DNA of 64,000 nucleotides, from assembly GCF_004571075.1 (NCBI RefSeq), contig NZ_SPQP01000004.1:62001-126000 (forward strand), read 5' to 3'. Made by a program: the position numbers and the translations under genes. The notes under the pieces are model-generated. The model saw nothing but the letters and a program-made list of their open reading frames with translations. It did not search any database and was not told the DNA's origin. Below, piece after piece: positions 57,002-64,000 of the stretch. Positions within the stretch are counted from its first letter, which is position 1. Each line of letters begins with the position of its first letter. Origin of the DNA: Blastococcus sp. TF02A-35 (GTDB lineage Bacteria > Actinomycetota > Actinomycetes > Mycobacteriales > Geodermatophilaceae).

Positions 57002-57226
57002 ATGACCCAGATGACCCAGACGCTGACGACGACCCCCGCCGCCGACGACCTGGTCGTGCCCTTCCACTGCGACCGTTGTGGCGCCCTGGCCAAGGTCCGT
57101 GTCGTGCTCGCCAGCGGTAGCGACCTCGTGTTCTGCGGGCACCACGCCCGGGAGTACGAGAGCAAGCTCCGTGACATTGCTGTCGACATCATCGACACAG
57201 AGGGCGACCAGCACCTGACCGCGTGA
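57002..57226 (+). CDS. Small zinc-ribbon protein (DUF7455-like)
   Basis: A 74-residue protein with FHCDRCGALAKVRVVLASGS and FCGHHAREYESKL, giving a C-X2-C and C-X2-H-like zinc site. It matches the short protein found near sigA in other actinobacteria (Rv2708c-like). Function unknown. ATG 57002 is preceded by GAGAGCGAG. The leader is long and structured. Confidence 0.85.
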   Translation: MTQMTQTLTTTPAADDLVVPFHCDRCGALAKVRVVLASGSDLVFCGHHAREYESKLRDIAVDIIDTEGDQHLTA

Positions 57227-57368
57227 GAGAGGCGCTATCGTCGCGCCCGCGATGACCGCCTCACCTGACGACGCCGCCGCGTCCGACTCCCCGCCCCGTG
57301 CGGGTGTCGGGCCGGCGGCTCCGTCGTCTCCGGGGACCCCCGGTACGCGGCGACCGGAGGAAGACCCC

Positions 57369-59546
57369 ATGTCCCAGCAGTACCCGGCACCGGACGAGAC
57401 GGTCCGGATGCGCCCCAGCGGCACCGACCCCCGCCCGGTGCCCGCACCGCCCGCGCAGGGCTTCGGCGAGGAGCCCGACGACACCCGTCCGGTGACCCGC
57501 GAGTGGCTGCAGGGCAAGCCCGCCGACGAGCGCCCGGAGCCGGCCGCCGCGGAGCACCCCACGGCCCCGGTGGCCGCGCCGGTCACCACCGAGCACGACG
57601 CGACGGGCCGCATCGACCTGTCCTCCGGCGACGAGGACCGCACCGCCCACCTGCCGCCCGCCGAGGCCGCCGGCCGCACCGCCGTCGTGCCGCCGCTCGA
57701 CCTGCGCGACGGGCCGGCCGACGCTCCCCCGCCCGAGCAGCCCCCCGTGGACGGCCCCAGCGGCCCGTGGTGGCGCCGGCGGGCCGTGCTCGTCCCCGCG
57801 GGCGCCGTCGCCGTCCTGGCCGCGCTCTACGGCGTCGACCTCGCCACGACCTCCGGCGACATCCCCCGGTCCACCGTCGTCGCCGGGGTCGACATCGGCG
57901 GCCTGTCCCCCTCGGCGGCGGCGAGCACGCTGGAGCAGGAGCTGTCCGAGCGGGTCACCGCCGAGCACCAGGTCCGCGCCGACGACGTCACCGTCCCCTT
58001 CACCCCGGTGACGGCGGGCATCGCGCTGGACGTCGACGCGACCGTGGACGCGGCCGACGACCAGCCCCTGAACCCCTGGACCCGGCTGACCAGCTTCTTC
58101 TCCGACCGTCCGGTCGAGCCCGTGCTCACCGGCGAGGCGACCGCCCTGGCCGCCCAGATGGACACGCTGGCCGAGCAGGTCGACCGCGCGCCGGTGGACG
58201 CCACCATCGCCATCGAGGGCACCACGCCGTCGGTCGTGCCGCCCCAGGACGGCCGGACGCTGGACCGCGACGGCGCCGCCGACGCGATCATCGCCGCGCT
58301 CGCCTCCGGGCAGGACCCCGCCACCGCCATCGACCTGCCGGTCGACGTCGAGGGTGTCTCGGTCGACGAGGCGGAGGCCCAGCGCGTGCTGGAGGAGACC
58401 GTGACCCCCGCGCTGTCGGCTCCGGTCGGCATCGTGAGCGAGGACGGGAGCGTCTCGGCCGAGGTCCCGGTCGCGGCCATCGCCGCCTCGCTGACCTTCA
58501 CCCCGGGCGAGGACGGCACCCTGGGTGTCGCGGTCGGCCCGGAGCAGCTGGTGCAGGCCCTCGGCGACGAGCTCGGCCGCTTCGGCACGCCGGCCAAGGA
58601 CGCCGGGTTCGAGATCAACGGCAGCACCGTCTCCATCGTGCCGTCGGTGGACGGCACCGGGATCGACCCGGCGAACCTCGCCGAGCAGCTGCTGCCGGTG
58701 CTCACCGAGGACGCCCCGCGGACCGTCACCGCCGTCCTCGGACCGGTGCCCGCGGACCTGACCACCGAGGAGGCCCAGGCCCTGGGCATCAAGGAGCAGG
58801 TCAGCACGTTCACGACGAGGATCAGCAACCCCGTCAGCGGCACGAACATCCGCGTGGCCGCCGCGGAGGTCGACGGCGCGCTGGTCATGCCGGGCGAGAC
58901 CTTCAGCCTCAACGAGTACACCGGCCCCCGCGGGACCGCCCAGGGCTACGTCGAGGCCACGGTCATCAGCGGCGGCCAGCTGTCGAAGGCGGTCGGCGGT
59001 GGGGTGAGCCAGTTCGCCACGACGATGTTCAACGCCGTCTTCTTCGCCGGCCTCGAGGACGTCTACCACAAGCCGCACAGCTTCTACATCGACCGCTACC
59101 CGGCCGGGCGCGAGGCGACCGTGTACGAGGGTCTGATCGACCTGCAGTGGCGCAACGACACCGACACCGGCATCTACGTCGACACCGCCTGGACCCCGGG
59201 CTCCCTGACGGTCAGCTTCTACGGCACGAAGCGCTACGAGATCCAGGCGATCGAGGGGCCGCGCACCAACTTCCGGGAGCCCGCCCGGCTGGAGAAGCCG
59301 GCCGGCGACAACTGCATCCCCCAGTCCGGCGTGCGCGGCTTCGACATCACCGTCACAAGGGTGTTCCGGGACCTGGGCTCGGGCTCGGAGATCAAGCGCG
59401 AGAACTTCCGGACCAGCTACGCCGCCGAGGCGGTGCTCACGTGCACCGCACCGCCGGCACCGGCCCCGCCGGCCCCCGAGGGCACTCCCCCGGGCGGCCC
59501 GCCGTCCCCGGGCGGCCGTCGTCCGGCCCGTCCCCGCGCGGCCTGA
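57369..59546 (+). CDS. VanW family cell-wall protein
   Basis: A 725-residue envelope protein. An acidic, Pro-rich cytoplasmic N-terminus (about 135 residues) leads to one transmembrane helix (VLVPAGAVAVLAALYGVDLA), then two PG-binding-4-like repeats (VAGVDIGGLSPSAAASTLEQ and a second near residue 340) and a VanW domain with NIRVAAAEVDGALVMPGETF, GGGVSQFATTMFNAVFFAGL and HSFYIDRYPAGREATVY. ATG 57369 follows GGAGGAAG; a weaker ATG at 57252 is possible. Substrate is unknown. A terminator follows at 59556. Confidence 0.88.
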   Translation: MSQQYPAPDETVRMRPSGTDPRPVPAPPAQGFGEEPDDTRPVTREWLQGKPADERPEPAAAEHPTAPVAAPVTTEHDATGRIDLSSGDEDRTAHLPPAEAAGRTAVVPPLDLRDGPADAPPPEQPPVDGPSGPWWRRRAVLVPAGAVAVLAALYGVDLATTSGDIPRSTVVAGVDIGGLSPSAAASTLEQELSERVTAEHQVRADDVTVPFTPVTAGIALDVDATVDAADDQPLNPWTRLTSFFSDRPVEPVLTGEATALAAQMDTLAEQVDRAPVDATIAIEGTTPSVVPPQDGRTLDRDGAADAIIAALASGQDPATAIDLPVDVEGVSVDEAEAQRVLEETVTPALSAPVGIVSEDGSVSAEVPVAAIAASLTFTPGEDGTLGVAVGPEQLVQALGDELGRFGTPAKDAGFEINGSTVSIVPSVDGTGIDPANLAEQLLPVLTEDAPRTVTAVLGPVPADLTTEEAQALGIKEQVSTFTTRISNPVSGTNIRVAAAEVDGALVMPGETFSLNEYTGPRGTAQGYVEATVISGGQLSKAVGGGVSQFATTMFNAVFFAGLEDVYHKPHSFYIDRYPAGREATVYEGLIDLQWRNDTDTGIYVDTAWTPGSLTVSFYGTKRYEIQAIEGPRTNFREPARLEKPAGDNCIPQSGVRGFDITVTRVFRDLGSGSEIKRENFRTSYAAEAVLTCTAPPAPAPPAPEGTPPGGPPSPGGRRPARPRAA

Positions 59547-59555
59547 CCGGGCGGT

Positions 59556-59590
59556 AGGTGCTGCTCGGGCGGCCGCGCCGGGCAGCACCT
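59556..59590 (+). terminator. Terminator after the VanW gene
   Basis: AGGTGCTGC (59556-59564) pairs with GCAGCACCT (59582-59590) with further CG pairing inside. Confidence 0.65.
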
Positions 59591-59628
59591 CGTCGGCCGG
59601 GCCGGGCCGCGGCGTGCACACTGTCGTG

Positions 59629-60705
59629 GTGAGTCCCGTCCTGCCCACCGGCCCGGTCGCGCCGGCCGGGCCGGACGCGGCGCCCGACGAGGGCCCGGCG
59701 CCGTCGACGGCCACCGGCCCGGACGGGGGCCCGGGGTCCCCGGAGGACGAGTCCCGGCTGCGGCGCTGGCCACCGGTCCTGCGCATCCCCCTCGAGGTCC
59801 TCGGGCAGACCGTCGCCAAGGCCTGGCACGACCGCATCCTCGGCCTGTCGGCGGAGGCGGCGTTCTGGCAGATCCTCTCCATCCCGCCGCTGCTGATCGG
59901 GCTGCTCGGGTCGCTGGGCTACCTCGGGGACGTCATCGGCAGCGACGCGGTCCGTCAGATCGAGGACCAGCTGCTCGACGCCTCCGCCGAGGCGGTGACC
60001 CCGGGCGTCGTCGACTCGCTGGTCGCCCCCACCTTGGCCGACATCCTGGGATCGGGGCGGCTGGACGTCGTGAGCCTGGGCTTCGTGCTCTCTCTGTGGG
60101 CGGGGTCCTCGGCGACCGCGACGTTCATGAACACGATCGTCATCGCCTACGACCAGCGCGACGTCCGCGGGCCGATCCGGACGCGGCTCAAGGCGCTGTG
60201 GCTGTTCGTGGTCGGCATGGTCGTGGCCGTGCTGACGCTGCCGCTGCTGGTGCTGGGCCGTGAGGTGCTGGTGGCCCTCGCCCCGCCCGACTGGCGCGGG
60301 CCCACGGCGATGTTCATCGACGCCGTCTACTGGCCGCTGGTGCTCGTCGGCCTGCTGCTGGCCCTGACGAGCTTCTTCCACGTCGTCCTGCCCCACCGGC
60401 TGCCGTGGCGCCGGCACCTGCCCGGCGCGTTCCTCAGCCTCGGCTTCTTCCTCGTGGCGGCCCTGCTGCTGCGCGCCTACATCGGCGACATCCTGACCAC
60501 CGCGCTGCCCTACGGCGCGCTCGCGGCGCCCATCGGCGCGCTGCTGTTCTGCTTCTTCTTCGGCATGGCCGTGCTGCTGGGCGCCGAGCTCAACGCGACC
60601 ATCCAGTCGCGGTGGCCCGCACCGCTGCGCCGGCACGACCGCCGGCGACGGGCCCGGCGGGCGGCCAAGCTCGAGGAGGAGGCGCGCCGCCTCGGCCTGC
60701 GCTAG
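59629..60705 (+). CDS. YihY/BrkB family membrane protein
   Basis: A 358-residue membrane protein with six hydrophobic segments typical of the BrkB family: QILSIPPLLIGLLGSLGYLG, VVSLGFVLSLWAGSSATATF, LWLFVVGMVVAVLTLPLLVL, WPLVLVGLLLALTSFFHVVL and GALLFCFFFGMAVLLGAELN. The family is of unknown biochemical function. GTG 59629 has CACACT 6 nt upstream; GTG 59614 is another start. The C-terminal tail is Arg-rich. Confidence 0.9.
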   Translation: MSPVLPTGPVAPAGPDAAPDEGPAPSTATGPDGGPGSPEDESRLRRWPPVLRIPLEVLGQTVAKAWHDRILGLSAEAAFWQILSIPPLLIGLLGSLGYLGDVIGSDAVRQIEDQLLDASAEAVTPGVVDSLVAPTLADILGSGRLDVVSLGFVLSLWAGSSATATFMNTIVIAYDQRDVRGPIRTRLKALWLFVVGMVVAVLTLPLLVLGREVLVALAPPDWRGPTAMFIDAVYWPLVLVGLLLALTSFFHVVLPHRLPWRRHLPGAFLSLGFFLVAALLLRAYIGDILTTALPYGALAAPIGALLFCFFFGMAVLLGAELNATIQSRWPAPLRRHDRRRRARRAAKLEEEARRLGLR

Positions 60706-60706
60706 C

Positions 60707-60767
60707 GGCCCCGGTGGCGGGTCCCGCCGCGAGCCCGCGCGTGGTGGGGGCGGCCGGGGTGCTCCTA
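60707..60767. repeat. Dispersed intergenic palindromic repeat, copy 4
   Basis: GGCCCCGGTGGCGGGTCCC, GCCGCGAGC/GCGCGTGGTGG and GGGGTGCTCCTA are a divergent version of copies 1-3. It lies in the convergent gap between BrkB and DUF3039 and its last bases form the DUF3039 stop codon. Confidence 0.6.
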
Positions 60768-60992
60768 CTTCTTGAGCTGGTTGTAGATCTCCTTGCAGGC
60801 CGGGCAGACGGGGCTGCCGGGCTTCGGGCTCTTGGTGACCGGGAAGACCTCGCCGCACAGCGCCTCGACCATCGTCCCCATGACCGCGCTCTCGGCGATC
60901 TTGTTCTTGCGGACGTAGTGGAAGACCTCGTTGGCGTTGCCCGTGTCGGCGTCGCGGACGTCCGGGCGCTCGAGGATGTCGCTGCTGGTCAT
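60765..60992 (-). CDS. DUF3039 protein
   Basis: A 75-residue protein with VFHYVRKNKIAESAVMGTMV, ALCGEVFPVTKSPKPGSPVC and CPACKEIYNQLKK, the DUF3039 hallmark with a C-X2-C zinc pair and an additional upstream Cys. Function unknown. ATG 60992 follows AGGGAG with 5-nt spacing. Confidence 0.92.
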   Translation of the reverse strand: MTSSDILERPDVRDADTGNANEVFHYVRKNKIAESAVMGTMVEALCGEVFPVTKSPKPGSPVCPACKEIYNQLKK

Positions 60993-61117
60993 GCGGGCTC
61001 CCTGCTCGGCGGTCGTGTCGTGCGGGCGGTCCGGCGGCGGTCGGCCTCGGTGCCCCCGCACCCGGCGACCATGATGACAGGGCGGGCTCCCCCAGCTCGG
61101 CCCAGCCCGGGCACCGG

Positions 61118-61456
61118 TCAGACGTCGATGATCCGCGTCGACCGGGCGGGGTTCTCCAGGACCCGGTCCGGCCGCGGGGTGTAGCCCCGCATCTCCGTCT
61201 TCTTCTTCGGCGGACGGTCGTTGGCCATGACCACGGCGATCCACGGCAGCACGGTGCCCAGGATCGCCAGGATGATCATGAGCCACACGATCTTGTAGAA
61301 GACGGCGGCCAGGATCAGCGCCACTGCGCGGATGGCCATCGTGATCGCGTACCGCCGCTTACGGGCGGCGTGCTGGTCGGCGAGGCTGGTCTGGGCTTCC
61401 GTGATGAGCAGGGGCTCGGACCTGCGTGCGCGCGCGGACTGCTGGCTCGAGGCCAC
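61118..61456 (-). CDS. DUF3099 membrane protein
   Basis: A 112-residue protein with two hydrophobic segments (MAIRAVALILAAVFYKIVWL, MIILAILGTVLPWIAVVMAN) and the start region LLITEAQTSLADQHAARKRR, matching DUF3099. GTG 61456 follows GGAGGGAAGG. Function unknown. Confidence 0.9.
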   Translation of the reverse strand: MASSQQSARARRSEPLLITEAQTSLADQHAARKRRYAITMAIRAVALILAAVFYKIVWLMIILAILGTVLPWIAVVMANDRPPKKKTEMRGYTPRPDRVLENPARSTRIIDV

Positions 61457-61550
61457 GGGTACCTTCCCTCCGCCGGCCGGGTCGCTCGGGGCGCCCCGGA
61501 CCCCTCCCATGGTGCCACCGGAACGCGGTCCGGCGGCGGGGCGCCGGTGC

Positions 61551-62144
61551 TCAGCCGGCGGAGGCCTGGCGGGCCGCCTTCGCTGCCTGCTTCTGCTCCT
61601 GCTTGAACGCCCGCACCTCCGCAAGCGACTCCGGTCCCGTGATGTCGGCGACCGAGCGCCGGGACCCGTCGGCGCCGTAGTCACCGGCGGCCTCGCGCCA
61701 GCCCGGCGGGGTCACGCCGTACTGCTTGCCGAGCAGCGCCAGGAAGATCTTCGACTTCTGCGCACCGAAGCCGGGCAGCGCGTTGAGCCGCTTCAGCAGG
61801 GTGGCGCCGTCCGGCCCGTCGGCCCACAGGCCGGCCACCTGGCCGTCGTACTGCTCCACCAGGGCGCGGCACACCTCCTGCGCCCGCCCGGCCATGGAGC
61901 CGGGGTAGCGGTGCAGGGCCGGCGGCCCCTGGAAGAGCCGGACGAGCTCCTCGGGGTCCGTGGCGGCGATCTGCTCGGCCGACAGCGTGTCCACGCCGAG
62001 CCGGTCGGCCAGCAGCCGCGGGGCCCCGAAGGCGCGCTCCATGGGGAACTGCTGGTCCAGCAGCATCCCGATCAGCAGCGCGAGCGGGTCGCGTCCGAGC
62101 AGCTCGTCCGCGGCGTCGTCCTGGGCGATGCGAAGGGTCGGCAC
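61551..62144 (-). CDS. HhH-GPD base excision DNA glycosylase-like protein
   Basis: A 197-residue protein of the HhH-GPD superfamily. LALLIGMLLDQQFPMERAF is the typical N-terminal helix pair, and LNALPGFGAQKSKIFLALLG is the helix-hairpin-helix. A catalytic Asp is likely within VADITGPESLAEV. It removes damaged bases or an unknown lesion. No Fe-S cysteines are seen. GTG 62144. Confidence 0.88.
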   Translation of the reverse strand: MPTLRIAQDDAADELLGRDPLALLIGMLLDQQFPMERAFGAPRLLADRLGVDTLSAEQIAATDPEELVRLFQGPPALHRYPGSMAGRAQEVCRALVEQYDGQVAGLWADGPDGATLLKRLNALPGFGAQKSKIFLALLGKQYGVTPPGWREAAGDYGADGSRRSVADITGPESLAEVRAFKQEQKQAAKAARQASAG

Positions 62145-62202
62145 GCCCGGAATCGTGCCCCACCCCGGTCCTGGAGCACCGACCCGGGCAGCGTCCCGGC
62201 GC

Positions 62203-62811
62203 CTAGAGCCCCCGCGCCACCCGCTCGAGCAGCCCGTCCAGCTGGGCCTCGCGCTCCTGCTCCGACAGCTCCTGCAGCGGGCCCTGCAGGCACAGCACGG
62301 CGAACCCGTGCACCGCGGCCCAGCAGGTGAGGTCCGCACCGGGACGTCGCTCGGCGGGCAGCTCTCCGGCCGAGACCATCTCGTCGAGCACGGTGGAGAG
62401 CACCCCGTAGGGGCCCTGGCCCGGTGCCCCCTCCTCCGGCCGGCCGCAGGCGAAGGCCGTGGCGAACAGGCCCGGCTCCGCGAGCGCGAAGTGCACGTAC
62501 TCGCGGCCCACGGCACGCAGCCGCGCGGCGGCGGGCCGACCGTGGTCGTCGGCGGGGAGGTCGGCCAGCCGGTCGCGCATCCGCTGCTCCAGCTCGGCCA
62601 TGCCGCGCGAGGAGACCTCGGCGAGCAGGTCGTCCCGGTCCGCGAAGTGGCGGTAGGCCGCGTTGTGCGAGACGCCGGTACGCCGGGCGGCGTCGCGCAG
62701 CACGACCGCGTCGGCGCCTCCGGCCCGCGCCTGGTCGACGGCGGTGTCGATCAGCGCGGCCCGCAGGTTGCCGTGGTGGTAGCGGCGAGCGGCGCCGGGA
62801 CCTTCGACCAT
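62203..62811 (-). CDS. TetR/AcrR family transcriptional regulator
   Basis: A 202-residue regulator. The N-terminal helix-turn-helix is YHHGNLRAALIDTAVDQARA, DAVVLRDAARRTGVSHNAAY and RHFADRDDLLAEVSSRGM; the C-terminal part is a ligand-binding helical domain (TetR_C). It is divergent from the DUF4188 gene and probably represses it and itself. The ATG at 62811 has GACACT 6 nt upstream. Confidence 0.92.
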   Translation of the reverse strand: MVEGPGAARRYHHGNLRAALIDTAVDQARAGGADAVVLRDAARRTGVSHNAAYRHFADRDDLLAEVSSRGMAELEQRMRDRLADLPADDHGRPAAARLRAVGREYVHFALAEPGLFATAFACGRPEEGAPGQGPYGVLSTVLDEMVSAGELPAERRPGADLTCWAAVHGFAVLCLQGPLQELSEQEREAQLDGLLERVARGL

Positions 62812-62863
62812 GTTGACAGTGTCCACCTTCCGTGCTGTGGTGTCCATGTTGCCGGTGCCCACA
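62808..62863. promoter_or_regulatory. Direct repeat in the TetR/DUF4188 divergent promoter
   Basis: CCATGTTGACAGTGTCCACC (62808-62827) and CCATGTTGCCGGTGCCCACA (62844-62863) agree in 15 of 20 positions and are 36 bp apart. They lie over the start of the tetR gene and in the intergenic region, a typical place for a TetR operator. The first repeat includes the TetR start codon itself. Confidence 0.4.
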
Positions 62864-62910
62864 TCGGCGCTCCCCTCCTCCGCCTCCGCGCCACCGACAG
62901 GAGAACCGCC

Positions 62911-63417
62911 ATGAGCAGCACCGCACTCGCCGGCCGGGTGACCGCCGACGCACCGCCCGGCACGGTCGCCTTCCTCATCGGCATGCGGGTCAACCGGCTG
63001 CGCAAGGTCCGGCAGTGGCTGCCGGTCGCCACGGCGATGCCTCGGATGCTGCAGGAGCTGCTCGCGCAGCCCGACCTGGGGCTGCTCGCCGCCCGCACCT
63101 ACGTCAGCGGGCGCATCGTGCTCACGGTCCAGTACTGGCGCAGCGCCGAGGACCTCGACCGCTACGCCCGCGCCCGGGACCACGCCCACCTGCCCGCCTG
63201 GCGGGAGTTCAACAAGCGGGTCCGGGACAACGGCGACGTCGGCATCTTCCACGAGACCTACGTCCTGGACCGCTCCGAGAGCGTCTACGTCAACATGCCC
63301 GCCGGCTTCGGCCTCGGCGGCGCCACCGGCCTGGTCCCCCTCGCCGCGCGCGGGCAGCGCGCGGCCCACCGGCTGGACGCCTCGGTGCCCGACGTCCCCG
63401 CCGTCGCCCCCTACTGA
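62911..63417 (+). CDS. DUF4188 protein (monooxygenase-like)
   Basis: A 168-residue protein of the DUF4188 family, related to ferredoxin-like ABM monooxygenase folds: GTVAFLIGMRVNRLRKVRQW, VLTVQYWRSAEDLDRYARAR and GIFHETYVLDRSESVYVNMP. A catalytic role is not proved. ATG 62911 follows GACAGGAGAA. Expression is probably controlled by the adjacent TetR repressor. Confidence 0.88.
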   Translation: MSSTALAGRVTADAPPGTVAFLIGMRVNRLRKVRQWLPVATAMPRMLQELLAQPDLGLLAARTYVSGRIVLTVQYWRSAEDLDRYARARDHAHLPAWREFNKRVRDNGDVGIFHETYVLDRSESVYVNMPAGFGLGGATGLVPLAARGQRAAHRLDASVPDVPAVAPY

Positions 63418-63450
63418 CCGGCGGGACCCGGGGGCCTGCCCCCCGACGCG

Positions 63451-63488
63451 GACCGGCCCCCGGCCGCGGCTGCGGTCGGGGGCCGGTC
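63451..63488. terminator. Bidirectional terminator after DUF4188
   Basis: GACCGGCCCCCG (63451-63462) pairs perfectly with CGGGGGCCGGTC (63477-63488) in the convergent gap. Confidence 0.8.
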
Positions 63489-63501
63489 GGTGCGGCAGCG
63501 G

Positions 63502-64000
63502 TCAGCGACGGATGGTGACCGTCACCGTGTCGGTGGCCGTGACCTCCGCCCCGAGGCTGTCGGTCATCGACATCGTGCACTCGAAGCGCGCGGTGCCGGC
63601 CGCGGTGGGCGTCCCCTGCAGGGAGAGGTTGCCGAACTGCCACGCCGAGTAGTCGCGCCTGGCCGCCTTCTGCACCGTCGCCGGCTTCGCGGTCAGCGAC
63701 AGCGCACCGGCTCCGGGCGCACCGGCGTTGGTCTGCACGCAGCCGTACTCCAGCGTGCTGCCGAGCAGCTTCCCGGAGCCGATGTTGCCGAAGATGACGA
63801 CGGGCGCGACGGGCTTGCCCACCCTGCCCTGCACGGGCAGCCCGATGTTCACCTCCTGCACGAGCTTCGTGCGGGTGGCGGGTGCGGTGACCACCACGTC
63901 GAAGGTCATCGGGTTGGCCTTGTTGCCGGCCTTGTCGGTCGCGGTGCAGGTGACCGTCGTGGTGCCGAGCGGGAACTGCGAGCCCGAGCGGGGCGAGCAG
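63502..64000 (-). CDS. HYR-domain-containing secreted protein (start outside window)
   Basis: The frame enters from the right edge reading SGSQFPLGTTTVTCTATDKA and GNKANPMTFDVVV, the hallmark end of a HYR (hyalin repeat) domain, and continues with a beta-rich C-terminal region ending TVTVTIRR. Such proteins are extracellular and carry several HYR repeats. The N-terminus and most of the gene are beyond position 64000. No C-terminal anchor is seen, so it is probably a secreted protein. Confidence 0.8.
   Translation of the reverse strand, partial: CSPRSGSQFPLGTTTVTCTATDKAGNKANPMTFDVVVTAPATRTKLVQEVNIGLPVQGRVGKPVAPVVIFGNIGSGKLLGSTLEYGCVQTNAGAPGAGALSLTAKPATVQKAARRDYSAWQFGNLSLQGTPTAAGTARFECTMSMTDSLGAEVTATDTVTVTIRR

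Overview
The window is about 64 kb of very GC-rich DNA (by eye above 70% G+C) densely packed with short-spaced genes that often start with GTG. From hemQ to sigA the gene order closely matches the Mycobacterium tuberculosis Rv2674-Rv2703 block as I recall it: msrB, hemQ, hemY, hemE, DUF3000, rnd, dxs, TRAM methyltransferase, APC permease, ceoB/ceoC, DUF3159, OB-fold, DUF3710, dut, DUF4193, LytR_C/Cei, suhB, ppgK, sigA. This makes the organism an actinobacterium. The composition, the coproporphyrin-type heme genes and the style of the intergenic repeats suggest Geodermatophilaceae (Blastococcus, Geodermatophilus or Modestobacter), but that placement is inference.

Layout. 1-2.4 kb: two TerC-family membrane proteins; the second has a leader that reads as a yybP-ykoY manganese riboswitch. 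2.5-4.6 kb: uvrB. 5.1-15.3 kb: glycogen/trehalose metabolism (glgX, treY, treZ, then a RibD-like reductase), split by an opposite-strand ABC efflux operon. 15.3-20.6 kb: small hypotheticals, a stand-alone maltokinase-cap protein, and a LigC-type DNA ligase and LigD-type primase-polymerase on either side of a secreted peptidase. 20.6-25.6 kb: an accessory-like stretch with a PilZ gene broken by an amber codon, small proteins, a cold-shock gene, a LAHTG-anchored Ig-like protein and a scar of two truncated genes. 25.7-31.3 kb: msrB and heme synthesis (hemQ, hemY, hemE). 31.5-39.6 kb: rnd with an apparent CTG start, a sugar ABC importer, and a thiolase/FadB beta-oxidation pair. 39.7-44.0 kb: thiamine-binding protein, dxs, a small gene behind a perfect SOS-box palindrome, DUF4177 and an RNA methyltransferase. 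44-56.6 kb: potassium/APC transport genes, the dut cluster, suhB, ppgK and sigA. 56.6-64 kb: a zinc-ribbon protein with a long leader, VanW, BrkB, DUF3039, DUF3099, HhH glycosylase, TetR/DUF4188, and a HYR-domain protein cut by the window edge.

How it works together. Much of the window is conserved actinobacterial housekeeping: heme synthesis by the coproporphyrin route (HemE, HemY/CgoX, HemQ), isoprenoid precursors (Dxs), nucleotide hygiene (Dut), DNA repair (UvrB, LigC, Prim-PolC, HhH glycosylase), and trehalose made from glycogen (GlgX, TreY, TreZ). I found no complete new defence or mobile system, no CRISPR array, and no tRNA or rRNA gene. The most interesting signals are regulatory or structural: the TerC riboswitch, the LexA-like site fused to a terminator-like palindrome, a 60-bp intergenic repeat present in four copies, and a strong recurring promoter layout in which the -10 hexamer sits 6-7 nt before the start codon.
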